Shown here: in pieces, positions 10,801 through 23,100 of the stretch
Numbering within the stretch: the stretch's first letter is position 1
Layout of the letters: every line of letters starts with the position of its first letter
From: Dreissena polymorpha
Lineage: Eukaryota; Mollusca; Bivalvia; Myida; Dreissenidae
Reading direction: 5' to 3'
Length of the DNA stretch: 64,000 nt
Assembly: GCF_020536995.1 (NCBI RefSeq)
Contig: NC_068359.1
Span: 80,071,346-80,135,345 of the forward strand
The notes under the pieces: model-generated
What the model was told of the DNA's origin: nothing
Database searches by the model: none
Seen by the model: only the letters and a program-made list of their open reading frames with translations
Translations under genes and position numbers: made by a program

Positions 10801-13550
10801 ATTAAGAAATGGATTGATACGCGAGCTACAAGAAGTACTTATTATGTCAATATTATTAATAATATAATTTGTTTTTCAATGTGAGTTCCATTTTGTTACA
10901 TTTGCTTAAGAACAATACACAATTGCATATGTTTCATACGTATATGGTATTCATTTGAAGAGTAGCCCCAGCTGCAGTGCATTGTTAATATGTGTTTTAT
11001 ACTTTTTAGCTTACTATGCTCGTCAAGGCTGTATACAAATTGTGGTGCGTCCACGTTCAGTCAATGCCATGTTTCAACTTTTGAAAGACTGTATAAATGG
11101 GAATCTGACAAAAAGCTTACAGCCGCTCCAAGAATTGATTCGCACGTTTTCTGGTTGTCAAAATTACACACAAGAGGTTGTGCTATACAAAGACAATTAC
11201 GATTATGTTATGGACAACATAGGTATATTTAATTTTATTTTATATCACTGAGTCAGCATACACTAAAAAGCATATAGTAATCTTATTGTAAATTGTTCAT
11301 ATCAATGGATTAGCGTTTTGAGTATATGGACATGTCTCACTCGTTTACATTCCGCCACGTTCTATGCGGTAATACATTTATTGACACTATAATGTCGATT
11401 AATTTCTTTAAAAGAAATAACTCCTTTTCAACATTCCGAAATCATTTAAATTAGTTCATGTTAATTGTATTGACAGCACTGCAACTGACAAAGCAAATTA
11501 CAGTAAGCGACACTGTGATTAGACCGAAACATAAAATAAGAGCTGAAGTGTCTGAACCTGGCAGAATCCTATTACACATGGAATGTCATTCTGCTGGAGA
11601 TCGTGCTGCTTTCAAGTTTGCCATAGAGGCTGGCAAAATGCAGCCAACGCTGGATGTTCTGAAAACAGAACTTGGACATATATACCCTAACTTATCTTTA
11701 AATGCCAGATTGAATAAACAAAAAGAAACCGTTGAAAGAGGTAATACATGCAGTGTCTGCATAAACGTTGTAACTTTACATACAACATTGGTAAATTGTT
11801 TTGTTTTTGTTTGATATTATTTCTTGATTACAATATGTATAAGTAATAGAAATTAAAACGTATTTTACATTTGCGTTGCAGGATCTTTGCAAAACGACGA
11901 CACATCATTGAAGGGGTAAGCTTTTCTAGATTAACTGTATTCATTCTTTCACATGCACCTGTATCATGAATCAATGTAATTGGTTTTGTGTTTATGGATT
12001 CATATTCATGAGAATGTTGCAAAATAATTTGGTATGCTTGTTTAGAGATAAACAAAAATACGCGATAGACCATAAGCTCACACAAAATATATATTTATAA
12101 CCAAACATATAGTTTTACCTTAAGAGGAAGGTAATTGATTATAACTATAACATTCCAGGTTTCATTATTTGGACCAAACAAAAATGGAAATGGTATTAAG
12201 CATTATGGTGTCTTGTTTCTATTTTTTAATTTGAAAACGAATAGCTATTTGTCCAACCAATTTAGCTTTGACAAAACTTCAATTTTGAAAAGAATGTAGG
12301 CATTACTTCTAGCAAGCAACTTAATACGACTAATGAAAAAAAAAGTTTTGTTTGTGGATCGTCAATTGAAATCGTGTTAATAACAAAAAGCGTTAATAAC
12401 GCGTTTCATTGGTAATTTGGACAATACGCGTATTGCTTGCATAGCGGTTTCAGATACGCTGTTAAATTAAATGAAAGAAGTCGTATTGGTGCAGTTGTAA
12501 CGCGTAAGTTACTGTACTTAAATGTCATTGGGTTCCAAACTACAACAGAAAAATAGGTTTACTTTATTTCTTGCTATAAAAACTAGTGTCGACTACTCCA
12601 AGTTGGATATATTTATTGTTATCAAAAGTAATATTAATAATAGTTTTGTTATTTAGTATATTTAATATCAATTTCAAAAACGTACGAGAACCTGCGAACT
12701 GGTCGCCACTAATATTTCAATTCTGGGCCATATCTGATAGCAAATACTTAATATATACATTGTGAACCTTCAACTGCATCAGCAGGAGACTAATCTTATA
12801 ATAACATGCGGCCCTTTATGTTTAGCAAGCTTGATTGGAAACAGAATTGAGACTTATTATCAGATGAATATATCTTGTTAATATCCGTTAGTTGTTTATT
12901 TACCGTTAGTAAATGCTTGGATATAAAATAACGGCTGATTGATGCATTTAATACCATCACTCATACAAAATATTAATCTATAAGTACACACTAGGGTGTG
13001 ATGCTACTCTGGAATTATTGCCACGAAATGTGCTATACACGTTTGGAACGATGTGTTACAAGTAAGTAAAATATTTGTTTTTATATAAATATATCAAAAG
13101 GTTCAGTTTTCCAAAATGACTCTTGCCTTTTTTAAGTTAATCAGTATTTTGTATATTCATCTTTTATCGGATAGGATTAAGACAGATGGACCAGGGAACT
13201 TATCAAGAAAGATATCACCTCTAGGCATCAAACCAAAATTGAAGGAGTCGAGAAATTGTACATATTTGACCGAGATAGTTCGATGGTGGAAAACTGACCA
13301 TTCCGATCATGGTCAAGCTAAGCAAGATACAATTGCAAAAAGAGTAGATAAAAGGTAACGGACGTTAACATGTAGAAAATAATTGCTTAACATATTAATT
13401 CCATTTTATAATGATTATTTATAATTGTATTTTTTTTCTATTTTAAACGATTTTTATATGGTTTGCAGATTGGTCACGACGAGCATGGTATGTTCTCCAG
13501 TGAATTCTGACAGGATAACACCTATTTACAGAAGTAAAAGTTTATCATAG
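7818..13550 (+). CDS. Copy A: HEPN-like / TRADD-N-like protein, 10 exons, 571 aa
   Basis: Exons: 7818-8400, 8540-8596, 8857-8916, 10119-10199, 10629-10790, 11010-11222, 11477-11740, 11882-11915, 13175-13354, 13469-13550. All introns are GT-AG; introns 1-7 are phase 1 and 8-9 phase 2. The model was set by comparison with copy B, which has the same ten exons. The start is supported by a shared M-A-Q-A-D beginning. Residues 1-194 are helical and resemble DZIP3-type HEPN domains, with R109 kept but no histidine where the catalytic one is expected. Residues ~195-260 are a charged, Ser/Pro linker. Residues ~261-385 and ~386-473 each hold a beta-alpha-alpha-beta unit resembling TRADD-N. The tail is basic and variable. 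No signal peptide or membrane segment is seen, so a cytosolic signalling adaptor is inferred. Structure is firm; function is not. Confidence 0.8.
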
Positions 13551-13689
13551 AATTTTGCATCAAGAAAGAAATGTATCCTGACAAGTGGTCAGCTTATGAC
13601 GCTTCTATCTAGCGAACCCATCATTTACATAAACTTTTTGAATGATAAAGTTAACTGCTGTTCTCTTAATTAATCTACAATCTACCATT

Positions 13690-13880
13690 GAAAAACATGG
13701 CCGCAGTGGGCGAGGCAGTTTTCCTTATATGGCTATAGAGAAACCTTGTAAAAACTCTGGAAGTCACAATTTTTGCCCAATCATCATGAAAATTAATCAA
13801 AACATTGATTTTATGTCGGACGAGTTCGAAAATGGTCCAGATCGGTGAAAATACGTGGCCACAAGTGGGCGTTGCAGACG
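13690..13880. repeat. Dispersed bivalve repeat remnant (catggccgcagtgggcg type)
   Basis: The words catggccgcagtgggcg, ttccttatatggctatag, ccaatcatcatgaaaatt, gagttcgaaaatgg and gtggccacaagtgggcg occur in the order found in a repeat very common in bivalve genomes. It lies just after the stop of copy A, so it would fall in the 3' UTR or immediate flank. Confidence 0.55.
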
Positions 13881-14096
13881 AAAATCAAAACACTGAAAGT
13901 ACATACATCTTTTATGCATCACATGATTTAGAGCTTGATTCTCTAGAATGTAAGAAATTAACTGAACTACATATTGAAAACTCGCGATTGCATCTTGATG
14001 ATATTCTGTAAAATTGTAAGTTCGTTTATATTTATTCGTGAATTAAACGAATTTTGACCTTATATGCTTTCAATTTAAAGATAATAATTAATCACA

Positions 14097-14102
14097 ATAA
14101 AA
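14097..14102 (+). terminator. Candidate poly(A) signal for copy A
   Basis: This is the first AATAAA after the stop of copy A, about 550 bases downstream. The assignment is positional only. Confidence 0.3.
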
Positions 14103-14528
14103 CATTCCTTAAATACATTTGTTTGATACATTGTTGTATTCAAACATGATATATTGCGAATTGCATATATATGCACAAATATCAATGCATGATGATTAAA
14201 TTCCTTTTGAATGCTTAGAGATGAAAATCAAACTTAGACTGTCTTTTAATGTAGTTATTATTCCTTTTTGGTTTGTGTATGTGTGAACGTTTTCTTTTCT
14301 TCCGCTCCTGATTTTAGTCTGCTTATTGCGTTCGAACCGATTCACTTGCTGAAACATATCAGTATAATAAACTGTTTTCATATTTCTTGTTTATGTGTTC
14401 ACATATTCTGTAATTAAGATTTTGTTTGCGATCAATTGCGATAACGATATTTGATAAACTGTGAATAATAAACTTGCAAGACTAACATGTATAACGCATA
14501 TTGAACAAGACTACTGCCAAGCAATAAA

Positions 14529-14958
14529 AGTCCCCTACCTACGCAGGATCCACCATTTTCAGCAATATTTGTAGTTTATTTGTTGCCATAGCAACCAGAA
14601 TTCTTGACGTAGGAACAAAATGACAAGACGTGCATAATCTCCATATTGCCATCTATCCATGTTACAAGTTTCTTGAAAAAATATGAAGAACTTTTGAAGT
14701 TATCGCAGGATGCATCATTTTCAGCAATATTTATAGTGTATTTGTTTCCATAGCAACAATTATTCTTGACGTATGAACACAATGAAATGACGTGCATAAT
14801 CTCCATATTGCCATCCGTCCATATTTTAAGTTTTATGAAAAAATATGAAGAACTTTCAAAGTAATCGCAGGATCAAGAAACGTGTGACAGACTGACAGAC
14901 TGACAGACACTCAGAGCGCAAACCACTAGTCCCTCTCCGGTTTCACCGGTAGGGGACT
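14529..14958. mobile_element. MITE with agtcccctacc ends and an internal 162-bp tandem duplication
   Basis: The ends agtcccctacc (14529) and ggtaggggact (to 14958) form an 11-bp terminal inverted repeat. Inside are two ~162-bp direct units starting near 14541 and 14703, each with 'tcgcagga', 'ttcagcaatattt', 'gccatagcaac' or 'tccatagcaac', and 'cgtgcataatctccatattgcc'-type words. A third 'tcgcaggatc' and a gacagactgacagactgacag run precede the right end. Two similar stretches of one minus-strand open frame only reflect the tandem units. No transposase is present. Confidence 0.7.
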
Positions 14959-15849
14959 AAAATCGCAATCTGTCTGACATTTCGAAGTTAATTATCCTGT
15001 TTTAAAGCAATACACATGGAGACGAACAAGCTCCGTGTAACAAGCTAGGCTGGATATTTGTTATTTATCACAAATTTTCTTACAAACATGGGCGGATGTA
15101 AATATTGTACCAAGTTTATTATCCGATCACTCAATTGGAATCACGTCTTTGCAAATGACTAATTTTAACCATGGAAAATAAATAATTAATATAATCTGTT
15201 AGGTGGAATCGACTTTTCAAAGGCTTTTTTTTGTTAAAACAACCATATATATTTTCATAACATATCTGACATAAACGATCAAGACATAGAAATCTACAAT
15301 TCCAAATTTACGATCAAATTATTCTCGATATGTATTTATGGTTATGATTGGGGAAAGCTATATCATACAGCTCCCATAAATAGAAATCGAAAAATGTTTA
15401 ATATATAAATATTCTTACATTAAACTTAAAAACATAATTGATGAAATATTAAAAGGGTCCGTTATTAGGTCGAGAGATAAATGGGTTCAAAATGGTGAAA
15501 AAAAACTCGAAACGTTTAAAACTTAGAAATATAAAATTATACAAACATAACTGTGACGAACTGAATTAATGAAAATGGAATTATATGGGATAAACATTAT
15601 GACATTTGTAGAGCTACTGCCTTATTCTATAACAATATTCCAGGATCAAAATGTAGGATATATTTTTTAAATAGTAGTGTTATTTACATAGAAATAATCT
15701 TACTTTAAAGAGCTCAGGTAATCATTTAGAAGGCAAATCACATAAAAAGCGGCTTCTATTGTGTATTTTTTAAAGTTTTAATCAGAAGGAATTTATCTTC
15801 TACTCAAATATAAGGTATATTTACAAGCATTGCACACTAAGATCAACCT
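14959..15849. other. Non-coding spacer
   Basis: No recognised gene. Part of it may be the eroded upstream portion of the LINE that follows, but I could not trace a reading frame. Confidence 0.35.
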
Positions 15850-16640
15850 AGACAATTTAAGAACTGGTGGCCAATATTTTTTATTAAATACTGTATATAC
15901 AATCGATTCTGGATGCATTCACGTTTTAACAATATATAGATAAATTAATAAGCTTTAACCGAACCAGATTTACAAAGTGTAGGTTCATAGAAGAGAGCAC
16001 CAGAGGAAGTTTTGATACACTTTATTACACAGATGAAAACGATATCCCAGGTCTGCAGTTGCCAAATGAGTTTGAAAAAGAGATTTACTCTTTGTCATAG
16101 GCTTTTGATTGTGACTCTATCACGGTTTAATTTGGGTCCTGACATAATAAAATGGTTAAATGTTATGTATAGTCGGAATATCCGCGGGAACGCAATGTAG
16201 GTGTTTATCAAATCTTGTTTCCTATAAAACGTGGTTGCAGACTAGGGAATCCGCGTAGTTGATACATTTTCATACTTTGCGCTGAAATATTATCTATTTA
16301 ACTCAGGTCGTAACTTAAAAATTAATATTAAAGAATGCAAATTGTAACAATTTGCCGATGGCACTCTATGATTTCGAATTACTCTGCAGAATACTTTCAA
16401 TGAAACTTTCGAAATATTTTCTTACTTTACACAGTAGTCAGAAATAAAAGTTAATGCAAAAAAAAACACACATTAAATTAGTTTGGTTAGGTAAAAATAT
16501 GTTGAGCTCCGAAAGCATTTAACAAGATGGAAATAAAATTGGAACGAACAAATACTTTACAAGCTTGAATTAACATTTCGAACTGACCTTAACAAATACA
16601 GAACTAAATTATGTTGAACAAATAGTAAAAAAGGCTTAGT
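15850..16640 (+). mobile_element. Dead LINE reverse-transcriptase fragment (L1/Tx1-like)
   Basis: Pieces of a LINE reverse transcriptase can be read on + in changing frames, in the family's order. They are a stretch like 'NWRPI..LLNTVYKI' near 15870-15910, 'QTGFIKGRFIGE' near 15965-15995, 'FNFGPDIIKW' near 16125-16155, a block like 'ILCAEIL' near 16270-16290, and the catalytic region near 16350, where FADD reads F-A-D-G. Several frameshifts and stops separate them, so it is long dead. Only a central part of about 260 codons of ORF2 is visible; no 5' end, endonuclease or 3' tail was found. Confidence 0.7.
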
Positions 16641-16789
16641 AAAAAACTTGTTTTAAGGGATTTTAACACTAATGGAATAATATCAAATTAGAAATTCTTT
16701 AGCATGACCGTTTTTCAATAATCTCTTTGTTTTCTTGCCTCATCCAATTAATAATTTGTTAGCAGATATCAATGAACTATTTTTTTTAA

Positions 16790-17110
16790 TTGTGTGTTGA
16801 ATTGAAAACCCCACGTGTAAGGAGATCTCCGCGGTCCGAGACAGATTTTTTTCCCATAAAACATGGGATTTTTTTTCTAAGCAAATTGAGCAAAAATGAG
16901 CACAAATGCTTTTACAGTTCTTTAAATCGATTACTAGGCATAAACAAACGAATATTTTTCGAAAAATCCATGGGATTTTTTCCCGTTAAAAAAACTGGAA
17001 AAAAACATGGGAACAACAAAATAATCCCATTGGAAAAAACCCGTGGAAAATGCAAAAAATCCCATGGGAAGATCAACTTTGAGAATAAATTTCATAGTGA
17101 AGAAAAACGC
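16790..17110. repeat. Repeated 'aaaatcccatgggatttttt' words
   Basis: The words cccatggga, catgggattttttt, cccattgg and cccgtggaaaa recur at least seven times in 320 bases in both orientations, in an A/T-run background. A 112-codon open frame covers it and yields a Lys/Phe-rich product with no domain. I take it as a simple repeat rather than a gene. Confidence 0.45.
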
Positions 17111-20100
17111 ATTTTAAAGCAAAAATAATCAATTATTAAGATTTTTTTTTAACTTTTTTTGCATGCTTTATCTAATAGAAGCATATCTACAAGGAAAAGG
17201 GTACTTGAGTTTGCGAAATTTCGGTATCGCAAAGTTTTTTTGGTGGCCGTTATGTATACAATACCACGGAGTATTGAATTGCAATAAAATCGAATGTAAA
17301 TGTTCTTTTATTGCTTTTTAATTCGATTATTGATATATGAGTTTCATTTGTATTTACAATTGTATGTTAAAGATTTATTCTGTCCTAAGTGTGAGGTTCG
17401 ACGCGTCATTTAGTCGGTTAAAGTCCACAATGCTTAGCAATGATCGTTCTAAGGCGTTACACCCAGCTTTATTTCTGTTTTATATTTTAATTATGTTGTG
17501 TGTATCTAACTGTATTATATAGGTTATTGCCTTAAATAAAAAACAAGCGTGGGTAATGTTTCATGAAACCAATGTATTAATTATTTTTTTAAGAAATGAA
17601 ACTGAAAGCAAAATGATTATGTTAAAACAATTTGACGTATTTAACATTTATGTCATAAAGTGATTTGATGTTATTCTAAGGTAATACATATAAATTTACA
17701 ACCATTTCGTAAAAATGATTATATATGATAGCATGATCTGTACAACGTATTTGTTGTTCTAGCACTTGGACATATGCTTATCCGTACATCATAGTATCCG
17801 TAAACAGAGGGGGTAATCACGTGATAGTAAAGATGGCGACGTCAATGCCGAGACAGATATATTCCGTCGTTTTTTACCCTTTATTACTTTAGTTTAATTT
17901 TCAAAAGACGCTAACTTTTCAGCAATATCAGTACAAACGTGATTAGCGTTTATTTCGTTTTAAAATTCGCTTTATATCTCGACTTTACTCTCTTCGAATT
18001 TTCTAAGTGGAGTTGTAATTAGGTCATTCCGCTACAGAGAAGCAATATTCGAATCAAATAGTGAGGGTCTTTTGAATTTTTAATTCGAAATCGGTCATAA
18101 GTTTTGGTAATAATACTTTTTAAATCAAGCACGGTATTTAAATTTACTTCTAAGATTGTTCTCTTTTACGTGAGGTCGTGAAATTAACAGTTTGCAGATT
18201 TATCACATATGTCAATTAGTGCCAATTCAAGTTAAAAGAGACAACAGTTTTCAAACGTGAATTTTTGGGGACCTTATTAAGCAATTGTTACTTCTAGGGG
18301 ACCGATTGCGCTGAGAATTGCAAATATTGTCAAAACAATATTAAATGGCAATTTGCGAGCGGGGACCCACAAGTGCGCTGCTTTATCGCTCTTTTCGACA
18401 ATTATCGGCAACACTTTCATGCTTCAGTGCACATTAACCTCAAGTATTGCTATCATCGCAGATTAGCGAATTTTGCTTCGTTATTACTCCGGTTGTTTTA
18501 ATAAAAGTTTAATTATTATGACAGTCAAGCTTCCCCGAAAATTCGAAATCCACGAAATTACGTATCAACTAATTAGTTGTTCTTTATTTGAAATCCACGA
18601 AATTACGTGTCAACGAATTAGTTTATTTTATTAAACCACGAAATTTCATACCGACGAATTTCTATACGTAAAACAGTATTCTGCAATATTTGATCACCGG
18701 AACAGCGATTTTAAGAACAGGTCCACATCTGGCGAGATGTTAAAGTAAACTCAACACCACAATAATTATACGATATTTTAGTTCAATCAGCCCATAAGAA
18801 TATAAATTGATCTCCATTTTATGTCGAAATACAGAAACATTTTATAAAGTAAAACACACACGAATCATTGGTGTGTAAATGCTATTATCAAATGTTACGA
18901 TGATGAAATATATTCTTTACTATTTGTTGCATTACACATGAGCCAAAAGATTGATTAGTAGTCCTCCAAGAATTTTTCAGAACATCTTGCAAATAATTAT
19001 AATCTGCAATAATAATTGCCTAAATATAACTGTATTTGTGTGATTGTATAATGAAAAACATCGCGTTGCGTTAAAATAATAATAATAATAGTAATAATGA
19101 ACATTAGAGTATACACTTACCAGTATTTGCACGAAACGGATTTTTGGTTTCCAGCGTTCAATTATATGAGGTTTCCGTGTTAAGTAATATGTTGCTTTCA
19201 TGTTCAGATATATAAGGTTGCTGGGTTAAGGGATTTGTGGCTTCCATGTTCAGTGACACGGGGATTCAATGTTCCATATTAATAGGAAAACACGATTGTG
19301 TACTAACATCAACATGTATTTGTTTATTTCATTGACTGGAAAGATACATGAGATCTGCTAGAGCATAACAAAACAATTTTGGAGTCGAATATTTATTTAA
19401 TTAATTGCGCTATGCAGTGAATTTTCGAAACGAAGATACATTTGACATGCCGTGCACAATATAGTGTTTTAGATAAGTCATAATAAAGACAGTTCAAAGG
19501 ACAAACTGTAATGCAACATCATATGTTACAATCGTCCTATTTTGAAAGATTTTTACCAGTAATGTTTTAAGATCAAACTTTGAACGCACTATGTCGCCTA
19601 AATAATAATCATTAATAAATGTATCATTAGTAAAACAAATTTTATGAATATAATGACAAATTAATATCACTTATTATACAAATAAGAACATCAATATCGT
19701 CACTCCATAAATATAAGCTTGATCATAATAATACATTTATGTTAATTGTCATTATGAAGGCATGGTAGACAATGCTATCCTCAGTTAAAATGTTAAATAA
19801 TGGTTTCAAATGTCAACGTTCCTTAAAACACTCAATGATAATATGTAACTCAAACAAAACACACTCATTTGGCCTTTAACTGTCGTTTAAAGATCATTTG
19901 TCCACATTTGACTATACGCGCCCATGTTGTTGGCACCTCACTGGACCAAGAGATGACCAAACGACCCGTTTTTCTCGCTGTCTTCTTGCAGCACTACCAC
20001 AATGTGGACTGGTAAGCCCACATAGAGTATTTCTGTTAATAATGTACACTAACCAAGAATTATATGCCAGATACGCAGTTTTGTTATTTCTCGTCTGCGT

Positions 20101-23100
20101 GATAACATCAAAGTTCTGTAATTACCATATTTCCAGTGACGAGGAAGATAACACTTCGCTACAACGGTGCTCATTAGTAGACGGTGTGGTAAGGTTAAGG
20201 CATCGCGTGTTTGGTCTGAAGCTTATAAAGTTTACGTACTGTTTGGTATACAAACAATATAAGGCTGTATATAGTATAAATCTTCTTAACTGATAATTAC
20301 ACACATTATAAAGGATACATAGAGAATACATGGTTGGTGCCGAGATGGAGAAAATTTAGCCGGTCGGGCTTAGAAAAACAAAATATTTATCCTGCTTCAT
20401 GCTGTTGACACATTTCATCAAAGACAAAATGACATATTAACAATATAATTACTCTTGTCGAGCCTTCTACATGTACACAACATTCCAGACCGACCGAATA
20501 ACTACAGATTGTGTCACGTAAAATAAAGTTCCACTTTAAACTGTTCCTTTTAATACCTTCCTATTAAAAATATGAGAAGAAATAAAAAACGAATCGAGAA
20601 TGTGATATTTTTCTTGATAAAAATGAAAAACAAATGCAGCAGCAAAACAAACACTTAATTTTATTTACCTTAATGACAACTTTAATCCATTGCTTATAAC
20701 AATAAATTTACAACGATATACACATCCTTTTCCTGTTCTTTCATCCCTTTGTCGAAATCCATTTTCTATTTTTCCGCCCCTATTATCGAAACGTATTTTA
20801 AACCACACTATACTTTGATAGCGTTTGTATCGAATGCTAACCAAACACACTGATGATATAAAAACCACTACTTGGCTAATAAAAAACACTGGCTAAATGA
20901 CTATATACCCGCGGATTTCGCAAACTTTATTAATTGCAATTTTAGTAATATAGTATTTTAAGGAATATATATAATTATGGTAATAAATCTGAAAAAAATG
21001 TTTTGATGTCATTTCTGAATTTAAACTTAAATCGTGTAGAAAGTTTGATTAATGCTAAATGCTAGTTTTGCCAATGCACGTGATTTATTTCCAGCTTCAT
21101 TAAGAAAGATCAAATTGTGATAGTGATATAAGAGGGGAATCTAAGTAAGTTGCGATCCACATACTTTGACCAGTTGTAAGCAACACATGGAGATAATTAC
21201 CAAGTTATTATCGATACAATTGAAAGCCAACGGCATATATGTTTGTTAAGAAACCGTTCATAATCAGCAACTGCATATTTATAAAGCAAATAGTAATAGC
21301 TATTTTGTTCTAGTTGTCGAAACTTCGTTTTTTTTAACGCAACTTCATCTTTTTTTCACAGTATAGCCCATATAAGTAACACGTACAACATACCTGGACC
21401 AATATAAAAACCTGGTCATAATGTCCAAGAGTACGGGAAGCAATATTATACAGTTTTTCCAACATGTAACCAGCTGAAACTAACGTGAGAAGTTCCTGAT
21501 CACTAAATAGTCAGTATGCGCAGAAAACATATTTTTAATATTTATCTACGATTTTTTTGTCATGTCAAAACGTTTTTAACCATTTGTTTTATTTAATATA
21601 TGTTTATCAGTCGACGCATAACATTGAATTAATTTATTGACAACAATAATAGGAGTTCGCCGTGTTATCATCGTGCTTGTGATTAACATTTTCTTTGTCC
21701 GGAAACTAAGACAAAAAACGTGAGCAATAACATGGCATTAACAATAACCAAATCCCACTTATTGTAATAATATGTTGAGTTTTTTTGTATATAGAAAAAT
21801 TGATTATTTTGATAAATTTGTTAAATCTAGATATAAACATTAACGTTTTAATTTGCATGCAAAACCCTGTATGTTACTTTGTCGCATAATTGAGGTATAT
21901 GTCTTGTTCGCAATACTTAATGCCTTATGTTTACTTCAGTACGGCCAGAACTCATTAGTTTGTTGACAGTTGAAGCACGCTTGTAAATGGGGTCAGTCCG
22001 TTTGAATGATATTTGTTTTCATGTCGATGCAATTACCAGATAAGAATACGCCCGTATACATGCATTTCAACAAATTGGTTTGACCCATTAAGTTGACATG
22101 TTTATGTAACGATACATGTATATAAGCAATGCGTTTTGGACACTAAGAACAATAAGGATTTAACACATAGGAGGTACGCTAGAGGTTTATCTTCAGAACC
22201 CAACCCCAAGTGGGGTGGGGTGGGGTCCTATCAGGATGGATTTGAACGGATTTTGTCATGTCTTGGAAACGTTGTTAGTTACCTAGAGAATTACGTGGAC
22301 TTAGAAATATTTCATTAACAACTAATTTAAAGAATTATATGGACTTGGAAACGTTATGTTAACAACTGAATAAAGAGCAAAGAACTATCCATAGAGTTTA
22401 TTTATGTATGTGTCGCTACTACGGCACAACTTTAACGAACACTTCTCTTTCCCGTTTGGGGTGATAAGGTTATCATAAATACAGATACGAACCTTAGTTT
22501 TCAAGTGAGTTAAACAAATTGCGCAGAATGTTCAGCCCGTGCCCGATCGATTACGTAGATGTTTTGTTAGTTCAAACAATTTATTTCGAATAATTTATTA
22601 TGGCGCTCGCGGTGATAAACCGACATTAACAACCTTTATTATTTGCTGTTTCAATCGGAACCCAGCGAAGCCTAAACAACATGATAAGACATCCGAAAAT
22701 TTCTAACACCTGCTTTCACAGTGATTTGCCAAGTATTTAGATTTGCGAGCCGAACATACTGCTTAGCTTCCATAATGGAGCCAGTTAAAAAGTTACAGGT
22801 TTCCTCTTAAATTCGAGTTAGGAATCCATTTTTGTTCTAACTTTCTGATCATGGCATGATTACCGTGCGAAACTGGGTCGCCTACCGCAAAGTTAACCTT
22901 GGTTGCAATTGTGTGAGCGTATTTATTTCCGCGGGTTTAAATCTTGCCTAATATCAAAGCTTTGTGTTGACTCATAACGCTAAATTTTACAACAGCAAAA
23001 GCTTGATTGAGATGCATAGTTGCAAATAAGAGTTTTTGTATAAAAATTTATTGGAGTTCATTGCAGCCATTTTGTTATGGTCTATATAACAATGTGTTTC

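Noticed and set aside
13175-13354. Death-domain-like pattern in exon 9 of copy A (Y-L-T-E-I-V-R-W-W-K)
   Set aside because: The same exon in copy B lacks the pattern entirely and is shorter, so a conserved death domain is not supported.
14576-14806. 76-codon minus-strand frame with an internal repeat (M-E-I-M-H-V twice)
   Set aside because: The repeat is only the 162-bp tandem unit of the MITE.
16790-17128. 112-codon Lys/Phe-rich frame
   Set aside because: It follows from repeated 'cccatgggatttttt' words; no domain.
17832-17892. ATG in a good context after a cacgtgatag word (atggcgacgtcaatg)
   Set aside because: The frame stops after about 20 codons with no donor; similar words recur in bivalve repeats.
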